Below are positions 24,411 through 37,000 of a stretch of 64,000 bases of DNA, piece by piece. Source of the stretch: Manduca sexta (Eukaryota; Arthropoda; Insecta; Lepidoptera; Sphingidae); the NCBI RefSeq assembly GCF_014839805.1, contig NC_051142.1:19066589-19130588 (forward strand), in the 5' to 3' direction. The position numbers were made by a program, and so were the translations under genes. Position 1 is the first letter of the stretch. Every line of letters begins with the position of its first letter. The notes under the pieces are model-generated. The model saw nothing but the letters and a program-made list of their open reading frames with translations. It was not told the DNA's origin and did no database searches.

Positions 24411-24740
24411 TTTTTGGGTTCCTTACTTTAAAAGGAATCCTTATAGGATCACTTTGTTGTCCGTCTATTTGTCCATCTATTAATCTATCTAGAGCCTTAT
24501 TCTCAGGAATACGAGATATCGAGTTGAAATTTATACGAAATTCTCGACGTCTCTTTCAGCTGTGAAAAAATCAAATGTAAATCATCGGAATCAAAAGATA
24601 TGACCGTTTATGTTCCATATTTTCAAAGAAGGTAAAACCTATAGAGTACTTCCTGTTGACCTAGAATAATGAAATTTCGGCTAGAAGGGATGTCTCACAG
24701 CATATGTAAAGGAATAAGTCTGAAAATCGTTAACATGTGT
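24411..24740. repeat. Dispersed repeat with CCTTATAGGATCACTTTG word
   Basis: The AATCCTTATAGGATCACTTTG head recurs near 39432 (CCCTTATAGGACCACTTTG) in gene B, and the sequence is followed by GTCCGTCTATTTGTCC. This style is common in lepidopteran repeats. Boundaries are not certain. Confidence 0.45.
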
Positions 24741-25369
24741 AGCAACACTAACATGTTGCAATTGTAGTGTAGCAACATTGACAGTTTGGTATCCACCTTA
24801 GCTACACAAGAACAGCTCGGTCAGCCATTCGAATACCATTTTTCGTGCAATGATAAGAGTTAAGAGTTTTCCTCCTTCCAAATCCTTGTGAGTGTTTCAT
24901 ATGTTATATTTAGATCCTACCTTATTTAAAAGTCTGCAAGCCTCAGTGAGTCCAACTCGCGCTTGTCTGGTTTTTGTTCCACAAGATTGGTTCGCGCTAA
25001 TGTCCATAAATATTTCCCAGAACAAAAATAAACGAACAATAGTTATAGAGGTAGTTTGTTAGACGCGGCGCAGGCCCCGTTGACTTTTTGCAGACACATG
25101 ACGTAAATAGGGGTAACGAGTTAATTATATTTGGTTTTTATAATTTGATGGCTATCAAGGTCCCATGTTTTTACTTTAGGTGGAAAAAAGAGATGAAAAT
25201 TTACAAATTGGTAAAAAAATTATAAAAGTCATAGTTCCCCCTTAATTTAGCTTAATTAAGCTGAGGAACAGACTCGTTATCACAGCACTGCTTTGTCCTT
25301 AGATAAATAACGTCTATGAATGAGGAGGATAATATAGAACCTTGCTATAGTGAGCCAGCGAATTGTCAG

Positions 25370-25620
25370 TGTCACTAACATTTCTGAATTGTCGCCATTT
25401 TCAATAAACAAACTCAATCGCTTTTTACGATCTATCTCAAAAACTTACCAATAAGAGCAAAGTTATTTTTGTCATTTTTACAAATGAGTTATTTTGATTG
25501 GTTTATTCTCGGAATCAGATTGAAGATTGAGATTGGGATCGTTTTTTGAAAACGGCTGTTAGTCAACAGACTAGTTGAGAAATGACAAATTACACTAACC
25601 AATTGATTGGTTCCACACTA
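25370..25620. repeat. Interspersed repeat family 3 (uninterrupted copy)
   Basis: It shares the words CTATCTCAAAAACTTACCAAT, TTGATTGGTTTATTCTCGGAATC and GATTGAGATTGGGATC with the two halves of a copy at 34540-35090, where the repeat is interrupted by a GC-rich insertion. Confidence 0.6.
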
Positions 25621-25718
25621 AACCATAGTATCTATAATATCACTCCAGGCTGTTTTGTCCGTATTAGAAAAAAACAGTTTTAACCATAATTTTCCATTAC
25701 CATTCTTACCACTTTAAA

Positions 25719-25840
25719 AAACTTGATAAAAGTCGCAGGAACACGTTGGATGCAGGCCGCTTTCGTCAGGTCCGTCTGGAAATTTTTGGGGGAGGCCTAT
25801 GTTCAGCAGTGAACTTTATGATGATTGATGATTCTTTCCA
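25719..25840 (+). repeat. RTE-type LINE 3' tail fragment
   Basis: It carries GTCGCAGGAACACGTTGGAT, TCCGTCTGGAAATTTTTGGG and GGAGGCCTATGTTCAGCAGT, followed by a TGATGATTGATGATT tail. Same family as 4296. Confidence 0.65.
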
Positions 25841-26290
25841 CATTATTCGAACTTACTCCATAGCACTAAGCATAACTATTATGTAATGTATCCAAATTCA
25901 AGAACATTGCCTCGTTGTAATAAACATTTATCCTTGAGTGAAAACTCATTCCCAACATATCTTTACAACTGCCCTTCATTTTTATTAAACGTTCGTTCAC
26001 TATGATAATGCAATCATACTGGCTTATCGCGAAATGTCTCATATCTGGACAGTTAAACGAGAATTATAAAAGGCGACAAAGCGGAGGGAAAGAGTAAACT
26101 ATTTTTGCATGAATGCGTCATGAAACCCTTGTTCCCATTTTTAATAGTAAACGAGAGAAAATGACTCACGCTATAGCCAGACATATAGCAACTTTGTTGT
26201 TACGTTTCGTATAGTCAGTAACATCTCTATAACGCTATAGCATAATAATGAATCCATATAAATATTCATCTTCATAATAAATCACAATAA

Positions 26291-26430
26291 GTTTACTACT
26301 GAACATAGGCCTCTCCTAAAGATTTTCGTGCGGACCTGTCGAAAATGGCTTGCATCCATCGTGTTCCTGGGACCTTTATTGAGTCGTCTGTCCACCTTGC
26401 ATGTGGCCTGTACACCAGGATCGGCAGTGG
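26291..26430 (-). repeat. RTE-type LINE 3' tail fragment
   Basis: Reverse-complement copy of the 4296 family, with ACTGAACATAGGCCTCTCC, GCGGACCTGTCGAAAATGG and a TCGTCTGTCCACCTTGCATG block on the + strand. Confidence 0.6.
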
Positions 26431-27133
26431 CACGTACTTTGAGACGCCGAGCGGTGAAGCCTGAACACTAATTAGTCTTAGCCTGCAAAGAACTAATCAA
26501 TATCTTTAAACCTGGACCAAATTATGGCGAGATTTCTAATAGTAGACTTGGTAGAACTAGATATATAGAAAGTCGTGGTAATACCAATGATGTTTTACAA
26601 AAATATTATTGTAATAAAAACATCTTAGGGTAATATTATCTATGCAAACATCTAAGATTTTATATGTGTAATCGTGAATTTATCCAATATTCAATATTTA
26701 TATCTTATAAACAATAATATTATGTATGTATATCCTGCCGGTCTTGAATGAAATCTCGATTAATTTCTTAGTTGTATTTTCCTGTTTGCTTCCACAGTTG
26801 ACCACGTGTTCAATTCATTTATACCATAGAGTAGGCACAATCAACTACAAAAGAAGCTGAACAAATTCAAAATTTGTGTTCGTATCGACCATCATTTTTT
26901 TGCGCTAAAATAGATTGTAAACACTTATTAATATTAAGAAAAAGGAATATTCGAATTGAAGTAGTGGATAATTGTACCTATATCGGCTTCAGTGGTGCAT
27001 TGAATAAGACGTGTGTATTGAATCGTTACGCCTAAATATAATTCTGAATCACAATGAATACCTAGTGTAAGGTTTTGAAAGAAAATAAAATACAGATGTT
27101 AATAAATTATTATATTCAGTTTATAAACCCCAA
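26431..27133. other. Intergenic or 5' intronic, no gene seen
   Basis: AT-rich; no ORF, splice-supported exon or structured repeat recognised. Confidence 0.45.
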
Positions 27134-27227
27134 CACTCTGATCGTTATTCATATAGATTTGTTAATTGAGCTATCAACCTTTAATACTCTGGCAGCACAG
27201 CAGCATAAAGGAATAACGATCAGAGTG
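27134..27227. mobile_element. Mini-hairpin element (94 bp)
   Basis: CACTCTGATCGTTATTC (27134-27150) pairs perfectly with GAATAACGATCAGAGTG (27211-27227). The 60-base loop is AT-rich. Probably a tiny MITE; the arms are distinct from the other hairpins. Confidence 0.6.
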
Positions 27228-28047
27228 ATGGCAGTTACAAGTTGACATTTTTAAAATAAATATATAAAACGAAAAAAGAATGGCGAGAGGGATTCCTGGG
27301 GATTCCGCCGTCTGAACTTGAGAAGGAATGATTGTTATGTTGAAATAGTTTAAGTATCAAGTTTGTCTCTAAGCCAGATTGGCAATTTATGTTAAAATAT
27401 ATAAGTTCAATATAATTAAATACTTAATAATAGTGCTGGTGTGGTATCATTATTTGGAACGGTTGGACTGTTTACTACACTAGTTACCATCTGTTTCGCG
27501 GTTTTTAGTTTATGTTTGTGGCCGATTGGTTGCCTAGCTCTTAAATAATCCGTTTCCAACTGTATTTCTAGATCTCCTAAACCCAAAATAGATTGGTTGA
27601 AGATATATTTTAAACTTTATTGTCTTTGTTAGCGATCGTTATTTATAATTAGCGATTACGTTAACAAGTGACAACAAAGAAAACAATGAGTCAGTTTATA
27701 AATACATTGCAATGTTTTTTTTTTACAGGAAATACAGGAATGTGTCTTTATTTCACGAGAAACGAGGAAAATAAGTATTAATATAGATTTCTGCTTCATC
27801 CTCACTTATAATACATTTGTGATAGGTGGTCGTTCGGCTGTTCATAAGCGATTCAGCTGCCCGTATAACAAGACGTATTGAAAAGTTTTACGAGGCACTT
27901 AACACTCTACATCTTGTGATATATTTCAAGTCTCATAATGCCTAGTAATTGGGCTAAAACAGTAATACTAGACCCATAACCAGCACACAAAAGTGCTTGC
28001 ACATTGATATCGTCTATCAGTGTAGCTATTATCAGTAAATTTCTTTC

Positions 28048-28070
28048 CAGAAGTTATGTGATGGTCCAAG
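28048..28070 (+). other. Splice acceptor and 5'UTR of gene B
   Basis: TTTCTTTCCAG|AAG precedes the ATG by 20 bases. An in-frame TGA at 28059-28061 means the coding region cannot extend further upstream, so this exon's 5' part is untranslated. Confidence 0.7.
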
Positions 28071-31000
28071 ATGAGTCTGTGGAAGAACATAAAGCAATGC
28101 AGCGGGCTGACAGCAAAGGACCCCGAGCTGAACAGGAGCCACTACTCCCTGGTCTCCGGCACTGAGCTGACCGGCAGCGCTTTGCAGCTATGGCACGACC
28201 TGCCTGAGGAAGTCAAGAATGATGAGGCGCTGGCTCCATTCAAGCAGCTCTGTGAGAAAGGAGGTAAGATAATTTTCCGCCATCATAACCGTGACTGCAA
28301 CTCCGCTAAGCCTGGATCGACAGCACGCATTTTATGACACCGGGCGGTTAAGTTCAGCTAGTCTCAGGGAACTCAAATCTGTCTGTATCCCGCAACGAAA
28401 TTATTCAAATGGAGATAGAAATACTTATTAAGATGGTGGGGGGCTAGGTTCGCTAGTCGATACTTTGCCCAAAGTAGGGAGTTGTGTAGCACAATTGGGA
28501 AAACATTGGAAGGAGAATTTGGAGGCAATTTAGGGAGGAGAGGGTGAGGGAAGAACAGGAGCGTTATTTTAGGCTGGGCGGAGGAGAGAAGGAAGGCAAA
28601 GTTCGCGAGTCCTTATAGGCCTCAGTGTGAATTTATAAGCAAGAGGTATACAAACTGAGCTATGCGCCTACGGCCGCGGTAAATAATCCCCGTGCAATGG
28701 TGTACATGTACGGTGTGGCGTAGGGTAGGATGTCGTTATGATGAAATATCAATAGACAGTTAGACATATTATCAAAATACTGGTTCATACAGGGGGGAAG
28801 GCGATACAGTAATACAGGTATAATTCTGAGTCTAAACATTTTTAATTGATTACGCTATACTTACATTAATTCAACTCCAATGTACGAGCGCCGTATGAAT
28901 AAACATTAGATAATATTATCTACCAGTAAGTTAATTAAGTAATGTTTTCTCTTTGTCAATTTGCCGTAAGAAAGAACAGAATGTAAAAACTAAGGAATTG
29001 AAACGCATGAATCCAATGAATTTTATTGGTGAAGAGACGTGGCTTTAAATATTATAAAAATTAGTACTACAATAACAGTTATTGTAAGACTACTGGTGGT
29101 GGGTCTCTCGTATGTGAGAGTCCGCCTGGGTAGGCACAAACGCAACGTTGACTTCTGCCGCCAAACAGAAGTGTGTAGTCACTGTTGCGTTCCGGTTTAA
29201 AGGACATTGTAGCCAGTGTAACTACTAGACATAATAAAACTTAATGATCTCACTTTTTTTTTTTTTTTTTAGAGATACCATTAGACAACACATACAATAC
29301 ATTTTTATACAAAGCTATTATAAAATATATATCTCATGTCTCAGGATGGCGAGCGCAGTGGAATACTAATCAATACTTTCAATGATGGTGTTTCTACAGT
29401 TTATGGGCGATCGCATAGCTTACCATTAGGAAAATGGCAAGCTCGCCCTACGTTTAAAGCAATAAAAAAATGTTTTTTTTTGCGTAATAAATTTCAATTT
29501 GCTTTTACAATATATACTTACACACGTAGTTATCAGCATTTTATAATTACTCTTAATTTTATCTTAATCTTAGAAAGGTATCATTAATGCGATCTCAAGG
29601 CAACAGCGCTTTAAATTTAACAATGTGTGTTACAGTTAATTTTAGAATTATCTAGTTAATTATTTTTATTGGTTAAATAGATATCACCAACCTACGTCAG
29701 GAGACTAATATAGAATAATACCAGTCTATGGAAATACAATAATAAATAGGAGATAATGAATTAAACCAATTAAATATAGTATAATGTTAAAACTTAATAT
29801 TCAGAGGCATTTTTGGAGTATGGATACACTATAAAATTATTGAAACGATTGTAAATTCGAACGATTGTAAAACGATTGTATTATTCCAGATTTTTATAGT
29901 CTCTTTGCTATTTACAATTCAAATATTCAGCTACGCGAAACTATGCCTAAGAATTATTTTGTTGAGTCGGACTATACTCGATCTGATTCCTTATAATTAA
30001 TCTGTATTTGCAGTAACAAGCGACAATACAACGAATGGAAAGAAAAATGATACAAAATTCAAAAGGATTCCTTTAGTGAAATCAGAACCAATTTTAGGCG
30101 ATGACGTCGAAACAGCGAATAAAAAAGAACCAGAAGTGACAGAAAATAGCCATAAGGATATAGAAAAGTGGTAAGAATTTTTTTTGAACATAATCTCAAA
30201 AACTCTATTCGCGAAAATGCTTACCGAAATCGCTGAAACAGGCCGGCATAATTATGTCGACTGGCAAGGGATAAACATACCTCGACGGTCAACACTATCT
30301 GGAGCCAAGTCTAATTATGAGATGCAGTGAGGTCATATTGCCATGTATTTATAAAAACGTTAATAAAATGTACGAGTCACGAGAAAAGCACGAGTCAAAA
30401 AGAAAAGAGTATCTCTAACAAGTCTCTAAATATACCTATAATATTATAATTTATATATTTCACATCTAATAATTATATCTATACTTAGTCTGGCCATAAA
30501 TACTGTTACACTTAATTATAAAAAAATATTACATTTGAATTTCGAATCTGTCATTTTTATACGATTGTTCATTGTGTTTTCTCATTTTGGCGCCAATACA
30601 TTGTAAAATATTTTGCGATATTAAAATGGTGTGGGGTGATAAAGAGAACCGAATCGCTGTGATAGCATTACACAAAGTAGGTATGGAGCCAAATGCAATT
30701 TTTAAAACTCTCCATACACTTGGTATTAGTAAAATGTTTGTGTACCGGGCTATTAATAGGTACAATGAGACCTCCTCTGTTTGTGACAGAAAAAGATCTG
30801 GCCGTCCACGTAGTGTTCGTACGAAAAAGGTGGTCAAAGCAGTAAGGGAAAGAATTCGAAGAAATCCTGTCCGAAAGCAAAAGATTTTATCTCGGGAAAT
30901 GAAGATAGCACCTAGAACCATGTCGCGTATTTTAAAAGATGACTTAGGACTTGCAGCCTATAAGAGACGCACTGGCCATTTCTTAACTGATAATTTAAAG

Positions 31001-34000
31001 AAGAATAGGGTGGTAAAATCGAAACAACTACTGAAGCGGTACGCAAAGGGAGGTCACAGAAAAATTTTGTTTACGGATGAGAAAATTTTTACAATTGAGC
31101 AACATTTTAACAAACAAAATGACCGTATTTATGCTCAAAGCTCTAAGGAAGCTTCCCAATTAGTCGACAGAGTGCAACGTGGACATTATCCGACTTCAGT
31201 GATGGTTTGGTGGGGTGTTAGCTATGAAGGAGTGACTGAGCCATATTTTTGTGAAAAAGGTATCAAAACATCGGCACAAGTGTATCAAGATACCATTCTT
31301 GAGAAGGTAGTTAAGCCCCTTAACATCACCATGTTCAATAACCAAGTATGGTCCTTCCAGCAAGACTCGGCGCCGGGTCATAAAGCTCGGTCCACGCAGT
31401 CTTGGTTGGAATCGAACGTTTCGGACTTCATCAGAGCTGAAGACTGGCCGTCGTCTAGTCCCGATCTTAATCCGCTGGATTATGATTTGTGGTCAGTTTT
31501 AGAGAGTACAGCTTGCTCTAAACGCCATGATAATTTGGAGTCCCTAAAACAATCTATACGATTGGCAGTGAAGAATTTTCCCATGGAAAGAGTGCGTGCT
31601 TCTATTGATAACTGGCCTCATCGTTTAAAGGACTGTATTGCAGCCAATGGAGACCACTTCGAATAAGCTTTTTATATTTTTAATTGTTTTATATTTATGT
31701 ATTAAACTGACACACTGTAAAAGTAATAAATGTTATTTGCAGTTAACAATTTTCTTTTTTCTTTATTACAATATTTATGGCAAGACTAGGTATATATATA
31801 CCTACTGTACCCTTTTATAGTACAAAAAATAATCTTGTATTCTTAATGAATTTTCAGCAAACCAGTTACAACAGTGACTAATCCACGAGATGCTAAGGTA
31901 GGCTTTATTAGCTATTTAAACCTCATAACTTAAATTAATAGTATCAATAACCATAACACATTGGCCATGATTAAGGGGCGATAGTCTAGTTGGGAGTGGA
32001 ACGGACTGCTGAGACTAATATCCGCGAATTCAAAACTCAAGGGTACGCACCTTTAGCTTTTGTAAAAACTTATGTATGTATTTTTTATGAATTATCGCTT
32101 GCTTTAACGATAAAAGAAAACATCGCGAGGAAACCTGAATCCCTAATAAGTTCTCTATGAGAATTTGGAGGGTATGTGAAGCCTGCCAATCTGCACAAGG
32201 CCAGCGTGGTGGACTAACGCCTAATCTCTCTCAGTAGTAGAGGTCCGTGCCTAGAAGTGGGACAGTATATAATACAGGGCTAATGTTAATATTATTATAT
32301 TAGTAGCCCCGTGATCATCACATAACTTAACTACATACTGCAAGGCCCCAAGTTTATGTCCAAATTCATTCAAAGTATCCAAACGTAAATATTTGTTTAG
32401 GTACATAGGATAAAAATTAGATATTTCGCTCTGATTGAAATTCATACCCATAGCTATAAGAATAGAGTCGCTCTCTATCCATGGATGGGATAAAACAGGC
32501 TGGTACAATTGTGTCAACTAGCGAGAGACAAACATCTCTCATCAGCCAATACTTTAACTGCTCCCCACAACGTATCAGAGGCAATAGGGCCGCTTTGTTG
32601 TGCTTGTATAAAAAAGTTCGGCAAACTGATTTTGCATACCCAATACCTGTATAGGGTATGTAATATTAGCGCCTCTGCTTACCCATTCAAGGATAACGCC
32701 GTGAACTCACGTATGTTCAAAATCATATGGGTTTCTCAGCTTCAACTTGTGATAAAACACTGGCAATTCGAATATTTTATTACAGATATCCAAAGCGAAG
32801 TACTATATAAAAACAACTATATTATTAGGATGTTGGATGTTTTCCACACTTATTTTTATGACTCACGATGTCAAGAAGGACGTGACGACCATATCTTCCG
32901 TATCGTCATCAGAAGTCAAAGGTAAGCCCAACTCATAGAATCCTGACTGCTCTACAGAATATGGTGAAAACACAAAAAAGTAAGTTCTGAGTCATGTTTA
33001 GGGCGGCTGGCTTATATGCATTAAGGAAGGCCGCCAAGGCCGCGCACGTACTGTCTTAGAATCAGTGTACAGAGGAGTACCATCAATGTATTGTAATTCA
33101 AAGTTCTAAGTGACATTCCTATTTTATCTCTCTCTTCATAAGGTAACAAAAAATTACTTATAAAATATGATCTTAAAATTTTCTCCATAAATTTTCAGAA
33201 TTCACATTTCCGATATTACATCAAACGACGTTCAATCCACTAGTTCTTACCATAAAAATGGTTGGGCCATTTTTGAGCGAACCGGAGCAAATAAAACTGA
33301 ATGATTCAGATAGAGCGGATAAGGATAGACTAGAAGTATGGATCGAGAGGGCAGGAGGGTACGCGGTACGTGTTTTAATAATGGTTTCATCATCATCATC
33401 AGCCGCAGGATGTCCACCGCTAAACATGGGCCTCCCCCAAAGATTTCCAGATCGACCTATTGAAAGCGACCCGCATCCAGCGACCTCCTGCTACTTTTAT
33501 GAAGTCATCTGTCCACCTCGTGGCTGGACGCTGCGCACTGCATATTATCCTGTTTATAAATATTGGTTTGATTAACGCAATAGATAGCTTTATTTCCCAA
33601 ACAGAAAACACCTTCAAGGAAGCGACTTACTTGTTTATTCATTTAATTGTATTTTTTCCAGATATCAGACATCTGGCTGATATACCTTAAAGAAGACCAA
33701 GATTTCGTAAAAGGAGAACCTCTATTAGCCACACTATTAATAACCACAAATGACACGGAAGATATTACCTATACTATCAAAATTAAATCATCTTCGAACG
33801 AAACTACGCCTTTTGCAATTAGTTACAAGTTTAACGCAATAGATGGCGGTGTTGGCGTGATCTACGCTTGCGTTTTGTTGGCTGGGCTGTATGTCCTCAT
33901 TGTTTTTGAGGTAAGTTATAGGAATCATTCTGCAAACGATTTTAACAGCTATTATAACTCGAATCAATAGCGAAAATGAAACAATAAGAATACAGTTTGT

Positions 34001-37000
34001 TTGACATACGTAAAGATAAATTACTTTGATTGGTTTATAATTATTAACGCATTATAATCTCCATATTATTAAATGGACACTTATAATCAAATTTATTATA
34101 TTTAATCTACCTATACAATGATAATATTATTTTATTTCATGTCATGAATGTTGTGCATGCCAAGATAAAAAAAGTTATTTACTAACATTTCAGGTAATTA
34201 ACAGAACTATGGCGGCCATATCTGTTTCAACGATGTCACTAGCAGCCCTGGCTATAGCGGGCGAGAGACCGTCCTTACCAGAGGTGATCTCCTGGCTGGA
34301 CGAGGAGACTCTCCTTCTCCTCTTCAGCATGATGATGCTCGTCGCCATAATGGCTGAGACCGGGATATTCGATTTCTTGGCTGTGTTTACTTTTCAGGTA
34401 ACTAATTTGAGTTTGATTTATGACATTTAGTTAGTAGATTTCATATGTAAGAGTCCATCTATGTCGGTATCACCGGATTACGTAACTACCCACAAACAGC
34501 TGTGAAAATTCTGTTTAAAAACAACGTACCGTCATTTTGAATGAACAATCCCATTTTTTTCAATCTATCTCAAAAATTTACCAATCAGAAAGATTTTTGT
34601 GGCATACGTACAAAAGTAATTATAAATAAGTTTTTCGGGGGGATAAATAGCAGTCACTTACTATGGTTTTACTATTTATTTAATTCAATCGATAGAACAA
34701 TCAGGGCACTTTACAAATAGAAATTAAAATAATTGGCCAGCTTAAAGTTAAAATGATAAGTAAAACGTTTCCGAAACAATCCCTTCCCATACCGTAGCGT
34801 GGCTCGGACTGGCGGCCCGCCGGGCATGCCGGGGGTCGCGGTACATGCGCGGGAGGGGAGCGCGCGTTTGCGCAGCGGTGGCGTGCTTTGATGGCGTGAG
34901 TCTGACCCCCGCGCCCCGCAGGAATACATCACGCTTAGGTGTACCGAGTAGGTATCCTACGGAGGCGCACGGGACACATCGAGGGTTGGTGTGCGATAAG
35001 TTATTGTAATTGGTTCATTTTCGGAATCGGATTGATGATTGAGATTGGGATCTTTGTTTGAAAACATCTGTAAGCCAATGTAATCGGAGTGTAATTTTTT
35101 TTCCTTATCTCTTACCCTGGTCTGTTTTTAATGTGCGTTATCTCTATTGTAGGTGACAAAAGGCAAGCTCTGGCCGTTAATATATCTTCTTTGCACTATC
35201 ACGGCGATACTGTCAACCATCTTGGACAACGTTACCACAGTGCTTCTCATGTCTCCTGTCACCATACGGTAAGGACCTTTGCTAAAATTGAACTTAAACG
35301 CGAAAGTGTATGGTTTCTCTCTCTTAACCAGAAAATAATTGAATAGATTTTTATGGATCTAGTTTGTAGATATACTTAGATAAAATATATTAATGAACAT
35401 TATCCTAGTAAGTTTACGTATATTGAATTGCAAAAGTTTTTAAAGGATGTATTAAGGCATGTTTGAATTAAGTCCAAAAACCTCTGAATGGTTTTGGATG
35501 TACATTTTCACACCGAGCGCGTTCCTTACTATAATAAAGCTTATATTTCTTCCATAAAAAGACACAATTTTTATCTGGGAAACAAAAAACACACGGATGG
35601 AGCTAGAAATGCAACCTGAAATTACTTGATTTTTTTAGGTTGCATACTCTACCACTGACAATTTGAAATCTATGTTCTTTTTTCAGATTATGTGAAGTGA
35701 TGGAATTAGATCCAGTGCCGATTCTGATGTTCATGTCGATATACAGTAACGTTGGAGGCACAGCCACGCCTGTTGGTGACCCTCCGAACGTCATCGTAGT
35801 CTCCAATAAAGCTGTGGTTGATGCTGTAAGTATTAGAAGTGCTAGGCCAGCTGGCGAAACTATTTCGGCTAACGTGCCATCCAGAGCTTTCTTTAGCTTT
35901 TCTAGCGTCCTTCTCTCTTGGCATGCATTCTCAAATTATGGCCATGCCCGAATTATTTTGTTGCTACATAAGTAAATGTTACCATGGTGTATGTAGTGTT
36001 AAAAGTGATTATTGACAATCGTTGCGTTTATTATCAGTCGAGTTGCTTGCTCCTCCCATTTTATGTATTTTTTGAGTACTCATGAACTTAAACTCTTGCA
36101 GCTATAAATCGACCAAATTATATTATAGTATCTACAAGACGACGAAATGCTAACTTGCAAAAATGTAGATGACATGACGGTGCAACGCTCGTATTGTGTC
36201 GCGTCCCACGCCATTCTTTTCTCTTCAAGGCAATTCTACTCCTGAGATTTTCACTTGGTTCACGCGCTCTCATTGGCGGAGCGCGCATGTCACGTCATTG
36301 GGAGCCAATCACAGTCTATTCCTGAAAAAACCCGACGTTCTAACCAAATTAGACTATGCCCGTTACTGTATTAATTCAATGACGTTTTACAAATAGACGC
36401 GTCATACACTGACAAAATTGCACATAGAAACGGCGCACTATTCACTATAGTCACATACCTATACATATAAATTACAAATTGGCTCGAAGAAGGAATACAA
36501 AGATTAGCCATACGTTCGTTAGTAAAGGATATATATACATCGACAGTTACAGCTCGCATTGATAGGTCACGAGCGTGGACCGCCGTCGCCATGGCAGTCG
36601 AATAAAATGCATTTATTAGTTAAAAAATAAGTTAATAGTGTATACTTATACTTATGGCAGTCGAATAAAATGCATTTATTAGTTAAAAAATAAGTTAATA
36701 GTGTATACTTCTTACTAACGTATGAAGTAAAACGTTTTTTTCATTCACAGTTAGAGTATAATTTGTACATCGTCTAAAAACATCTTAGTATTAATTACTG
36801 TGTTTTGTTTCCAGGGCATTAATTTCACCAACTTTACAGCCCACATGCTCGTCGGGATTTTGGCAATATACATACAGACGTCCTTGCAGATTAGATATAT
36901 TTTCAGAGACTCGAATAAACTCAGACTGTCTGTCCCTAGGGAAATACAAGGTATGGCAACTGTCATATTCGTCGAATGTACCCATTATATTTACCAGTGG

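Noticed and set aside
30529..30921. 130-codon - strand ORF
   Set aside because: It is antisense to the mariner transposase and has no motifs of its own.
32509..32925. 138-codon + strand ORF in gene B
   Set aside because: Only its last 46 bases form a P-gene exon. The rest lacks similarity to the protein and to any family I recognise, and it lies in an intron.
34711..34932. 73-codon - strand ORF in GC-rich DNA
   Set aside because: Its Arg/Pro-rich composition follows from GC-rich repeat DNA; no recognisable domain.
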